NCBI GenBank assembly: GCA_032055545.1
Contig: DAMBQR010000009.1
Span: forward strand, 1-64,000
Reading direction: 5' to 3'
Origin: Pseudescherichia sp032055545
Lineage (GTDB): Bacteria; Pseudomonadota; Gammaproteobacteria; Enterobacterales; Enterobacteriaceae
Length of the DNA: 64,000 bases
The notes beneath the pieces are model-generated. The model was not told where the DNA came from and searched no databases. It was given only the letters and a program-made list of their open reading frames with translations. This document shows, piece by piece, positions 1 through 7,932 of this stretch. The position numbers were made by a program, and so were the translations under genes. The number at the start of each line of letters is the position of its first letter. Positions within the stretch are counted from its first letter, which is position 1.

Positions 1-24
1 GCGTCATCAGAGAGAATCCGGGTT

Positions 25-1044
25 ATGTTGCAGTTCATCCTCCGACGTCTGGGATTAGTTATCCCGACGTTTATCGGTATCACCCTTCTCACCTTTGCCT
101 TTGTCCATATGATCCCCGGTGACCCGGTGATGATCATGGCAGGTGAGCGTGGTATCTCTCCCGAGCGCCATGCGCAGCTGTTGGCTGAGCTGGGTCTCAA
201 CAAGCCGCTGTGGCAACAGTACGTCAACTACGTTTGGGGCGTTCTGCACGGCGACTTAGGGATTTCACTAAAAAGCCGTCTTCCGGTGTGGGACGAGTTC
301 GTGCCGCGTTTTCAAGCGACGCTGGAGCTCGGTGTCTGCGCCATGATTTTTGCCGTGGCCGTCGGTATCCCGGTGGGCGTGCTCGCCGCCGTGAAGCGTG
401 GATCTATTTTTGACCACACCGCGGTGGGCCTGGCCCTGACCGGCTACTCCATGCCGATCTTCTGGTGGGGCATGATGCTGATCATGCTGGTCTCGGTGCA
501 GCTCAACCTGACCCCCGTTTCCGGGCGCGTCAGCGATATGGTGTTCCTCGACGACAGCAATCCGCTGACCGGCTTTATGCTAATCGACACCGCTATCTGG
601 GGTGAAGAGGGCAACTTTATCGATGCACTGGCGCATATGATCCTGCCTGCGGTAGTGCTGGGCACTATCCCGCTGGCGGTGATCGTGCGTATGACCCGTT
701 CAGCGATGCTGGAGGTGCTGGGTGAGGATTACATTCGTACCGCCCGCGCCAAGGGCCTGACCCGTATGCGCGTAATTATCGTTCACGCTCTGCGTAACGC
801 CATGCTGCCGGTGGTGACCGTTATCGGCCTGCAGGTGGGGACGATGCTGGCCGGGGCGATCCTGACCGAAACTATCTTCTCCTGGCCGGGGCTGGGACGC
901 TGGCTGATTGATGCGCTGCAGCGCCGTGACTATCCGGTGGTGCAGGGCGGGGTGCTGCTGGTAGCGACGATGATTATTCTCGTTAACCTGCTGGTCGATC
1001 TGCTCTATGGCGTGGTGAACCCGCGTATTCGACACAAGAAGTAA
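25..1044 (+). CDS. dppB: Dipeptide ABC transporter permease DppB
   Basis: One of the two inner-membrane permeases of the dipeptide importer, which in E. coli also takes up haem and delta-aminolevulinate. The 339-residue product has the E. coli length and is nearly identical to E. coli DppB from its first residues MLQFILRRLG. It has an N-terminal membrane helix, several further helices, and the permease loop with EDYIRTARAKG around residues 234-244 that contacts the ATPases. It is followed 9 bases later by dppC, so it belongs to the dppBCDF run. The binding-protein gene dppA should lie just upstream, outside the window. Confidence 0.97.
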   Translation: MLQFILRRLGLVIPTFIGITLLTFAFVHMIPGDPVMIMAGERGISPERHAQLLAELGLNKPLWQQYVNYVWGVLHGDLGISLKSRLPVWDEFVPRFQATLELGVCAMIFAVAVGIPVGVLAAVKRGSIFDHTAVGLALTGYSMPIFWWGMMLIMLVSVQLNLTPVSGRVSDMVFLDDSNPLTGFMLIDTAIWGEEGNFIDALAHMILPAVVLGTIPLAVIVRMTRSAMLEVLGEDYIRTARAKGLTRMRVIIVHALRNAMLPVVTVIGLQVGTMLAGAILTETIFSWPGLGRWLIDALQRRDYPVVQGGVLLVATMIILVNLLVDLLYGVVNPRIRHKK

Positions 1045-1053
1045 GGGGCCATC

Positions 1054-1956
1054 ATGTCACAAGTTACTCAAGATAAAGTTGTCTCCGCACCGGTACCAAT
1101 GACGCCGCTGCAGGAGTTCTGGCACTACTTCAAACGCAACAAGGGTGCGGTAGTCGGCCTGGTGTACGTTATCGTGGTGCTGATCATTGCTATTTTTGCC
1201 AACTGGATTGCGCCCTATAACCCGGCCGAGCAGTTCCGTGACGCGCTGCTGGCACCCCCTGCATGGCAGGATGGCGGCAGCCTGGCGCATATTCTCGGTA
1301 CCGATGACGTTGGCCGCGACGTGATGTCCCGCCTGATGTACGGCGCACGTCTGTCGCTGCTGGTGGGCTGTCTGGTGGTGGTGCTGTCGCTGATCATGGG
1401 CGTCGTGCTCGGTCTGATAGCGGGCTATTTTGGTGGCCTCGTTGATAACATCATCATGCGCATCGTCGATATCATGCTGGCGCTGCCGAGCCTGCTGCTG
1501 GCGCTGGTGCTGGTGGCTATCTTTGGTCCGTCGATAGTGAACGCCTCGCTGGCGCTGACCTTCGTGGCGCTGCCGCACTACGTGCGCTTAACGCGTGCCG
1601 CCGTGCTGGTCGAGGTCAACCGCGACTACGTTACCGCCTCGCGCGTAGCGGGCGCGGGGGCGATGCGTCAGATGTTCGTCAATATTTTACCTAACTGCCT
1701 TGCTCCGCTGATCGTTCAGGCGTCGCTCGGCTTCTCTAACGCCATTCTCGATATGGCCGCCCTTGGCTTCCTTGGCATGGGTGCGCAGCCGCCAACGCCG
1801 GAGTGGGGCACCATGCTCTCCGACGTATTGCAGTTCGCACAGAGTGCCTGGTGGGTCGTGACCTTCCCGGGTCTGGCGATCCTGCTGACGGTGCTGGCAT
1901 TTAACCTGATGGGTGACGGTCTGCGTGATGCGCTCGATCCCAAACTGAAGCAGTAA
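1054..1956 (+). CDS. dppC: Dipeptide ABC transporter permease DppC
   Basis: Second permease subunit of the dipeptide importer, 300 residues as in E. coli. A cytoplasmic N-terminus precedes a first membrane helix at about residues 30-52. A long periplasmic loop and five more helices follow. The ATPase-coupling loop shows RDYVTASRVAGAG near residues 190-202. It pairs with DppB to form the channel. Spacings to dppB (9 bases) and dppD (11 bases) indicate translation from one transcript. Confidence 0.97.
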   Translation: MSQVTQDKVVSAPVPMTPLQEFWHYFKRNKGAVVGLVYVIVVLIIAIFANWIAPYNPAEQFRDALLAPPAWQDGGSLAHILGTDDVGRDVMSRLMYGARLSLLVGCLVVVLSLIMGVVLGLIAGYFGGLVDNIIMRIVDIMLALPSLLLALVLVAIFGPSIVNASLALTFVALPHYVRLTRAAVLVEVNRDYVTASRVAGAGAMRQMFVNILPNCLAPLIVQASLGFSNAILDMAALGFLGMGAQPPTPEWGTMLSDVLQFAQSAWWVVTFPGLAILLTVLAFNLMGDGLRDALDPKLKQ

Positions 1957-1967
1957 GAGGCACGAGA

Positions 1968-2960
1968 ATGGCGTTATTGAATATTGATCAACTGTCGGTG
2001 CACTTCGGCGACGAAGGGACACCGTTCCGTGCCGTAGACCGCGTAAGCTACAGCGTTGAGCAGGGCGAAGTGGTCGGCATTGTCGGCGAATCCGGCTCCG
2101 GTAAATCCGTCAGCTCGCTGGCGATTATGGGGCTGATTGACTTCCCTGGCCGGGTGATGGCGGAGAAACTGGAGTTTAACGGCCAGGATCTGAAGCGCAT
2201 CTCCGAAAAAGAGCGTCGTAACCTGGTAGGTGCCGACGTGGCGATGATTTTCCAGGATCCGATGACCAGCCTTAACCCGTGCTATACGGTTGGCTTCCAG
2301 ATTATGGAGGCGATTAAGGTGCATCAGGGCGGCAGCAAGCGAACCCGTCGTCAGCGTGCTATCGACCTGCTAAACCAGGTCGGCATTCCGGATCCGGCGT
2401 CGCGTCTTGACGTCTATCCGCACCAGCTCTCCGGTGGGATGAGCCAGCGCGTGATGATTGCAATGGCTATCGCCTGCCAGCCGAAGCTGCTGATTGCCGA
2501 TGAACCGACCACCGCGCTGGACGTGACTATCCAGGCGCAGATCATCGAGCTGCTGCTGGAGCTGCAGCAGAAAGAGAACATGGCGCTGATCCTGATCACT
2601 CACGATCTGGCGCTGGTGGCTGAAGCCGCACACAAAATCATCGTGATGTACGCGGGCCAGGTCGTCGAGTCTGGCAGTTCGCACGAGATCTTCCGTGCGC
2701 CGCGTCACCCCTACACCCAGGCGCTGCTGCGTGCGCTGCCTGAGTTTGCTCAGGACAAAGCCCGTCTGGCCTCGCTGCCGGGCGTAGTGCCGGGTAAATA
2801 CGATCGCCCGACCGGCTGCCTGCTCAATCCGCGCTGCCCGTACGCTACGGATAAATGCCGCGTCGAAGAGCCAGGCTTAAACCTGGTGGACAACGGACGT
2901 CGTTCAAAATGTCACTATCCACTCGATGATGCCGGGAGGCCTAACTATGAGTACGCATGA
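1968..2960 (+). CDS. dppD: Dipeptide ABC transporter ATP-binding protein DppD
   Basis: Cytoplasmic ATPase of the dipeptide importer, 330 residues (E. coli 327). Walker A GESGSGKS lies at about residues 40-47, the ABC signature LSGGMSQRV near 154-162 and Walker B LLIADEPT near 174-181, followed by the switch histidine in ITHD. The C-terminal oligopeptide-transporter extension carries cysteines in CLLNPRCPYATDKC, which in this subfamily bind an iron-sulphur cluster. Its 3' end overlaps the start of dppF by 14 bases, which suggests translational coupling. Confidence 0.97.
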   Translation: MALLNIDQLSVHFGDEGTPFRAVDRVSYSVEQGEVVGIVGESGSGKSVSSLAIMGLIDFPGRVMAEKLEFNGQDLKRISEKERRNLVGADVAMIFQDPMTSLNPCYTVGFQIMEAIKVHQGGSKRTRRQRAIDLLNQVGIPDPASRLDVYPHQLSGGMSQRVMIAMAIACQPKLLIADEPTTALDVTIQAQIIELLLELQQKENMALILITHDLALVAEAAHKIIVMYAGQVVESGSSHEIFRAPRHPYTQALLRALPEFAQDKARLASLPGVVPGKYDRPTGCLLNPRCPYATDKCRVEEPGLNLVDNGRRSKCHYPLDDAGRPNYEYA

Positions 2961-3963
2961 GGCCACAACCCCTGTGCTGTTGCAGGCTATTGACCTGAAA
3001 AAACACTACCCGGTGAAGAAGGGGCTGTTTGCCCCGGAGCGCCTGGTGAAAGCTCTGGACGGCGTATCGTTCTCTCTCGAACGCGGGAAAACTCTCGCGG
3101 TGGTAGGCGAATCCGGCTGTGGTAAATCCACGCTTGGCCGCCTGCTGACCATGATTGAGACGCCCACCGGCGGCGAGCTCTACTATCAGGGCCAGGATCT
3201 GCTTAAGCACGATCCGCAGGCGCAGAAGCTGCGCCGACAGAAGATTCAGATTGTCTTCCAGAACCCCTACGGCTCGCTGAACCCGCGTAAAAAAGTGGGG
3301 CAGATCCTCGAAGAGCCGCTGCAGATTAACAGCAACCTCAGCAAAGCGGAGCTGCGTGAAAAAGCGCTGTCGATGATGGCGAAGGTGGGCCTCAAGACCG
3401 AGCACTACGATCGCTACCCGCACATGTTCTCCGGCGGTCAGCGTCAGCGTATTGCCATCGCCCGTGGTCTGATGCTCGATCCGGACGTGGTGATTGCCGA
3501 TGAGCCGGTATCGGCCCTCGACGTCTCCGTGCGTGCGCAGGTGCTGAACCTGATGATGGATCTGCAGCAGGACCTGGGCCTCTCCTACGTCTTTATCTCC
3601 CACGATCTGTCGGTGGTAGAGCACATTGCTGATGAAGTGATGGTGATGTACCTCGGCCGCTGCGTAGAGAAGGGCACCAAAGAGCAGATCTTTAGCAATC
3701 CGCGCCATCCGTATACTCAGGCGCTGCTCTCTGCGACGCCGCGCCTGAATCCGGACGATCGCCGGGAGCGTATCAAGCTGACCGGCGAGCTGCCCAGCCC
3801 GCTGAATCCGCCGCCGGGCTGCGCCTTCAGCGCCCGCTGCCGTCGTCGCTTTGGCCCCTGCACCCAGCTTCAGCCGCAGCTGAAATCGTATGGCGGCCAG
3901 CTGGTGGCCTGTTTTGCGGTAGATCAGGATGAGAACGGCGAAAAGCCGATTAACCCGGTCTGA
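2947..3963 (+). CDS. dppF: Dipeptide ABC transporter ATP-binding protein DppF
   Basis: Second ATPase of the importer, partner of DppD. Start chosen at the ATG behind GGAGG (spacing 7), giving 338 residues beginning MSTHEAT, as in E. coli; an in-frame ATG 21 bases earlier has no better ribosome site. Walker A GESGCGKS, signature FSGGQRQRI, Walker B VVIADEPV and H-loop SHD are present. The C-terminal extension has the CAFSARC cysteine segment typical of oligopeptide ABC ATPases. Last gene of the dpp operon, followed directly by a terminator. Confidence 0.97.
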   Translation: MSTHEATTPVLLQAIDLKKHYPVKKGLFAPERLVKALDGVSFSLERGKTLAVVGESGCGKSTLGRLLTMIETPTGGELYYQGQDLLKHDPQAQKLRRQKIQIVFQNPYGSLNPRKKVGQILEEPLQINSNLSKAELREKALSMMAKVGLKTEHYDRYPHMFSGGQRQRIAIARGLMLDPDVVIADEPVSALDVSVRAQVLNLMMDLQQDLGLSYVFISHDLSVVEHIADEVMVMYLGRCVEKGTKEQIFSNPRHPYTQALLSATPRLNPDDRRERIKLTGELPSPLNPPPGCAFSARCRRRFGPCTQLQPQLKSYGGQLVACFAVDQDENGEKPINPV

Positions 3964-3985
3964 GCAATCTGACTTACCTGTCCCC

Positions 3986-4014
3986 AAAACCGGAGCATAG
4001 CCTCCGGTTTTTTT
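3986..4014 (+). terminator. Rho-independent terminator after dppF
   Basis: A perfect 10-bp stem, AAAACCGGAG paired with CTCCGGTTTT around a 6-base loop, runs into a T tract 22 bases after the dppF stop codon. It should end the dpp transcript and isolate it from the cellulose operon. Confidence 0.9.
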
Positions 4015-4034
4015 ATTTCTGAAGAGCTGAAGCG

Positions 4035-4068
4035 CCGTAGGCCTGATAAGCGTAGCGCCATCAGGCTT
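4035..4068. repeat. REP element
   Basis: Palindromic unit with GCCTGAT (4041-4047) paired with ATCAGGC (4060-4066) and an imperfect inner stem, the usual enterobacterial REP form. A related copy is at 51587-51617. Confidence 0.75.
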
Positions 4069-4489
4069 TACGAAAATAGTGGCCGCACTCTACGTTAAAG
4101 TATTTCAAAATATTTCACAGGGTAAGTAATTATTAAATTAAGAACTATCTTATTCAACCTGTTACGCTGAAAGTCAGCGTTAAATATACCCTTCTTAAGG
4201 TCTAATTTGCTTTAAATTAGCACTATATTCCAGCAATTTACTGCCTGCTCACTATTTAAAGCTTTGCTGTTTTTTACCGCAAAAACAGATAGCATGTGTC
4301 CCGCTAATCCTTATATTACTGCTGTAAATAGGTTGAAAGTCGTAGAGCAGTAACGTAACGACGCAATAATTAAGCATACGGAAGCGCGATAAAGGCTCCC
4401 GTACCAACACGATAATAAAATTCGAGATCCTTACCGGTGAAAAGCCACGTTGGGCAACACGGCGGTAGGACTATTTATGTTTGTAAATC
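4069..4489 (+). promoter_or_regulatory. Long AT-rich leader of the type I bcs operon
   Basis: About 420 bases with no convincing gene and far lower GC than the flanks. It should hold the promoter of bcsO and an untranslated leader. Its last 60 bases can fold: TACCG (4432-4436) pairs with CGGTA (4463-4467), enclosing the small hairpin GTTG-GG-CAAC, and the 3' arm contains the ops-like GGCGGTAG. No single promoter can be assigned with confidence. Confidence 0.55.
4461..4468 (+). promoter_or_regulatory. ops / JUMPStart-like element (candidate RfaH recruitment site)
   Basis: GGCGGTAG matches the first eight bases of the ops element, which pauses RNA polymerase and recruits the antiterminator RfaH in leaders of long polysaccharide operons. 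AAGCCA about 18 bases upstream (4442-4447) also recalls the JUMPStart consensus. The site is 21 bases before bcsO in an untranslated leader of an 11-kb exopolysaccharide operon, the expected context. The last four ops positions (GACT here) differ from the usual CGTG, so activity is inferred. Confidence 0.5.
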
Positions 4490-5011
4490 ATGAGTATAGA
4501 TATGAATAATTATGATGATTTGCAGAGGTTTAAAGACAAGACTCACACACAGCAACACGATTTTAAGGATCTCTCGTCGCAAAACCTCGCGAATGACTAC
4601 GGCAGCTGGGCCATTATCAACCAGCTCTCTCCGGCGACCGAAGAGTCGGCGCTGGCTATGGGCGGTCACGTCTCGCTGCCCGTTCCGCAGTCCGTTGAGC
4701 CAGATACGTTCGCGCGGGTAGAGCAGCCGCTTGCCGCCCCGGCAGCGCAGATCCCGGCACCGCTTCCTGATGCCGCCCCGCCTATCTTCCAGAGCGTTGC
4801 GGCCCAGCTGGCGACGCCGCCCGCCGCGCCGGTACTCGCGCCTGCGGCGCTGATAACGCCACCTACGCCAACCCCTGCCGTCGCGCCTGTCGCCGCCGCC
4901 CCGGTTAACTTTTCCCAGCTCTTTGCGCCTAAAGCCGCAGAGGCGAAGCCCGCCGTTGAAAAAAATCAGCCGTTGAAATCGCTGTTAGAAAGGATCGCTT
5001 CATGCCGTTGA
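4490..5011 (+). CDS. bcsO: Cellulose biosynthesis protein BcsO
   Basis: A 173-residue proline- and alanine-rich protein at the head of the type I cellulose operon. Residues 1-50 are ordinary in composition (YDDLQRFKDKTHTQQ), about 65-160 are disordered-looking and rich in P and A, and the last 20 are charged. This matches the BcsO family that accompanies bcsD in enterobacteria; its molecular job is not settled. The start is uncertain: the ATG at 4502 (MNNYDDLQ) has TGAG at spacing 7, while the ATG at 4490 has AGGA 20 bases away. The stop overlaps bcsQ by 10 bases. Confidence 0.8.
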   Translation: MSIDMNNYDDLQRFKDKTHTQQHDFKDLSSQNLANDYGSWAIINQLSPATEESALAMGGHVSLPVPQSVEPDTFARVEQPLAAPAAQIPAPLPDAAPPIFQSVAAQLATPPAAPVLAPAALITPPTPTPAVAPVAAAPVNFSQLFAPKAAEAKPAVEKNQPLKSLLERIASCR

Positions 5012-5805
5012 TCTGTGTCTGTTCGCCGAAGGGTGGCGTAGGGAAAACAACCCTCACGGCAAACCTCGCCTATGCGCTGTCGCGCGCGGGCAACAAAGTG
5101 CTGGCGATTGATTTTGACGTGCAGAATGCGCTGCGCCTGCATTTCGGCGTTCCGCTCTCCGACGGCCGCGGTTTTGTTGCGAAGGCCACTGAATCCGCCG
5201 ACTGGAGCCAGTTCGTGCTCTCTGCGGGCGGCAATATCTTTGTTCTGCCCTATGGCGATGCCACGGAGCCGCAGCGCGAAGCCTTCGAAACGCGTCTGGT
5301 TCAGGATGAGCACTTCCTGCTGCGCGGTCTGAGCACCCTGCTTAACTACCCCGGGCTAATTATCATTGCCGACTTCCCACCCGGTCCCTCACCGGCGCTG
5401 AAGGCGCTGTCACGGCTGGCCGATCTGCATCTGGTCTCACTGCTGGCGGATACCGCCTCGCTCTCCCTGCTGCCGCAGGTGGAGAGTCACCGTCTGACCG
5501 GTGAGGTGCTTAACCGCAAAGCGGGCTACTACGTGGTGCTGAACCAGAGCGATAACCGTCGCCAGATCAGCCGCGACGTCACCGCTTTTATGGAGCAGCG
5601 GCTGGGCGAGCGCCTGATGGGCGTGGTTCATCGTGATGAGAGCGTGATCGAGGCCAACGCCTCCCAGCAGTCGATTTTCGATTTTAGCCCGGCCTCGGCG
5701 GCGGCGTTTGATATCGAGCTGATTGCCAGAAAGGTGACCAATATTCTGGGCGTGAGAGTCGGCGACGGCACCGTTCACAGCCAGCCAAAGATGTCTGGAT
5801 TCTAA
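5002..5805 (+). CDS. bcsQ: BcsQ, MinD/ParA-like ATPase of the type I cellulose operon
   Basis: A 267-residue ParA/MinD-type ATPase. The deviant Walker A at residues 9-17 reads PKGGVGKTT with both characteristic lysines (K10 and K15), and a Walker B-like IIIADFPPG follows near residue 116. BcsQ is cytoplasmic and in E. coli forms a regulatory complex with BcsR at the synthase and is needed for cellulose secretion. Here it overlaps bcsO by 10 bases and precedes bcsA by 18. It differs clearly from the second BcsQ at 21828, which lacks both lysines. Confidence 0.9.
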   Translation: MPLICVCSPKGGVGKTTLTANLAYALSRAGNKVLAIDFDVQNALRLHFGVPLSDGRGFVAKATESADWSQFVLSAGGNIFVLPYGDATEPQREAFETRLVQDEHFLLRGLSTLLNYPGLIIIADFPPGPSPALKALSRLADLHLVSLLADTASLSLLPQVESHRLTGEVLNRKAGYYVVLNQSDNRRQISRDVTAFMEQRLGERLMGVVHRDESVIEANASQQSIFDFSPASAAAFDIELIARKVTNILGVRVGDGTVHSQPKMSGF

Positions 5806-5823
5806 TTTTCGCCAGGGCGAACA

Positions 5824-7932
5824 ATGAAAAAGTTCCTGTTTTACCTCTTGATCCTGGCGCTGGCGCCTGCCGCCGTGCTGGTGGTCATTACGCCAATGGA
5901 TAGCCAGAAGCAGTATCTCTTTGGCCTGATCAGCATCGGCATTCTGTTTTTAATGGGCTACAGCAAAAAGCGCAGCATCTCCGTAATTATGGTGGTGATG
6001 TCGTTTCTGATGTCAACGCGCTACATCTATTTTCGAGCCACCCAGACCCTGCACTTTAATTCGGAGATAGAGACCATTCTCGGTATCGGCCTGTTTCTCG
6101 CCGATCTCTACGTCTGGGTGATGCTGCTGCTGAACTACCTGCAAACCATCTGGCCGCTGAAGCGCGAGATCGTGCCCCTGCCGGAGGATATGAGCCTGTG
6201 GCCGACCGTTGACGTCTACGTGCCTACCTATAACGAATCGCTGGACGTGGTGCGCGACACCGTGCTGGCGGCGCAGTGCATCGATTACCCCAGGGATAAA
6301 ATGAAAATTTATATCCTCGACGACGGCAAGCGCAGCGAGTTTGCCATGTTTGCCGCCGACGTCGGGGTGGGATACATCACGCGTAACGATAATTCGCACG
6401 CCAAAGCGGGTAACCTCAACCACGCCATGAAGCTCACCAACGGCGAGCTGATCTGCGTCTTTGACTGCGACCATGTCGCGACCCGTATCTTCCTGCAGGC
6501 CACCGTCGGCGGCTTCCTGAAGGATCCGAAGCTGGCCCTGGTGCAGACTCCGCACTTCTTCTACTCGCCGGATCCCTTTGAACGCAACCTCTCCGTGGGC
6601 CGCAATATTCCTAACGAAGGGATGCTGTTCTACGGCCCGATCCAGCGGGGTAACGATAACTGGAACGCTACCTTCTTCTGCGGCTCCTGTGCGGTGATCC
6701 GCCGTAGCGCGCTGGAGGAGATTGGTGGCTTTGCCGTAGAGACGGTAACCGAAGATGCCCATACCGCGCTGAAGATGCAGCGCCTGGGCTGGGGCTCGGC
6801 ATTTATCGATATTCCGCTGGCCGCCGGGCTTGCCACCGAGCGCCTGGTCCTGCACATCATCCAGCGTACCCGCTGGGCGCGCGGTATGACGCAGATCTTC
6901 CGCCTCGACAACCCGCTGTTTGGCCGCGGCCTGACCTTCCAGCAGCGTCTGTGCTACCTCAGCGCCATGCTCTACTATCAGTTCGCCATTCCGCGCATCA
7001 TCTTCCTGACCGCGCCGCTGGCCTATCTGCTGTTTAACCTCAACATCATCTACTCCTCGGCGAGCCTGGTGTTTGCCTACGCGCTGCCGCACCTGTTCCT
7101 GTCGATCTACCTCAACTCACGGCTGAACGGACGCTACCGCTACAGCTTCTGGGGTGAGATCTATGACCTGGTGCTGGCGTTCCATATCGTGCTGCCCACC
7201 ATGGTGACCATGCTCTTCCCGAAACGCGGCAAGTTCAACGTGACCGATAAGGGCGGCCTGCTCAACGTCGGCTACTTTGACTTCAGCGTCGTGCGCCCGC
7301 ACCTGGTGATCGCCTTCCTGCTGACGGTTGCGGTGATCTGGGGGATCGTGCGCGCCTTCGCTCACGACCACTTTGGCGTTGATCCGAAGGTTATTGCGCT
7401 TAACGTCGGGTGGGGACTCTACAGCCTGATCTTCCTGCTGGCGGCGATTGCCGTTGCCCGGGAAACGCGGCAGACGCGTAAAACGATTCGTATCGATGTG
7501 AACATTCCGACGCTGATCCACTACGCCAGCGGCATCTCTTCCCGCAGCGAGACCGCTGACCTGTCGATGGGCGGCTGCCGCGTCGCCGTGCCGGACAGCC
7601 GTCACCTGACCGATGAGATCGAAGAGATTGAGCTGCAGCTTCAGTCTGGGGCGATCAGCATTCCGGTGAAGACCATCGCCGCTGACGATACCTACGTGCG
7701 GCTGAAGTTTGAAGAGATCCCGCTCTCCCGCCGCCGCGAGCTGGTGCGGGTGGTACTCTCCCGCGCCGATGCATGGATCCAACCTCAGCGACCGCAGGAC
7801 AACCCGTTCCGCTCGATGCTGACCATCATGCGCTGCGTGTTCGACCTCTTCTGGCTGACGTGGAAGTCACGCCGTGAAAACCGCCGCCAGCGTGCGGTGC
7901 TCAAAGCTGCGCAGGAGAAGGGGAGCGTATGA
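5824..7932 (+). CDS. bcsA: Cellulose synthase catalytic subunit BcsA (type I operon copy)
   Basis: Inner-membrane processive GT2 glycosyltransferase that polymerises UDP-glucose into beta-1,4-glucan and extrudes it. Catalytic motifs are intact: DDG at 166-168, DCD at 214-216, TED at 309-311 and QRTRW at 347-351. A C-terminal PilZ domain binds cyclic di-GMP, with R552-x3-R556 and DLSMGG at 579-584. At 702 residues it lacks the N-terminal extension of roughly 170 residues seen in the second BcsA at 22592. ATGA overlap with bcsB indicates coupled translation. Confidence 0.96.
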   Translation: MKKFLFYLLILALAPAAVLVVITPMDSQKQYLFGLISIGILFLMGYSKKRSISVIMVVMSFLMSTRYIYFRATQTLHFNSEIETILGIGLFLADLYVWVMLLLNYLQTIWPLKREIVPLPEDMSLWPTVDVYVPTYNESLDVVRDTVLAAQCIDYPRDKMKIYILDDGKRSEFAMFAADVGVGYITRNDNSHAKAGNLNHAMKLTNGELICVFDCDHVATRIFLQATVGGFLKDPKLALVQTPHFFYSPDPFERNLSVGRNIPNEGMLFYGPIQRGNDNWNATFFCGSCAVIRRSALEEIGGFAVETVTEDAHTALKMQRLGWGSAFIDIPLAAGLATERLVLHIIQRTRWARGMTQIFRLDNPLFGRGLTFQQRLCYLSAMLYYQFAIPRIIFLTAPLAYLLFNLNIIYSSASLVFAYALPHLFLSIYLNSRLNGRYRYSFWGEIYDLVLAFHIVLPTMVTMLFPKRGKFNVTDKGGLLNVGYFDFSVVRPHLVIAFLLTVAVIWGIVRAFAHDHFGVDPKVIALNVGWGLYSLIFLLAAIAVARETRQTRKTIRIDVNIPTLIHYASGISSRSETADLSMGGCRVAVPDSRHLTDEIEEIELQLQSGAISIPVKTIAADDTYVRLKFEEIPLSRRRELVRVVLSRADAWIQPQRPQDNPFRSMLTIMRCVFDLFWLTWKSRRENRRQRAVLKAAQEKGSV

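Noticed and set aside
4380..4489. Possible cyclic di-GMP (GEMM-I) riboswitch in the bcsO leader, suggested by GAAAAGCCACG
   Set aside because: The required GGCAAACC-GAAA hairpin and the GACGCAAAGCC block do not occur in order. The JUMPStart/ops interpretation explains the same bases better.
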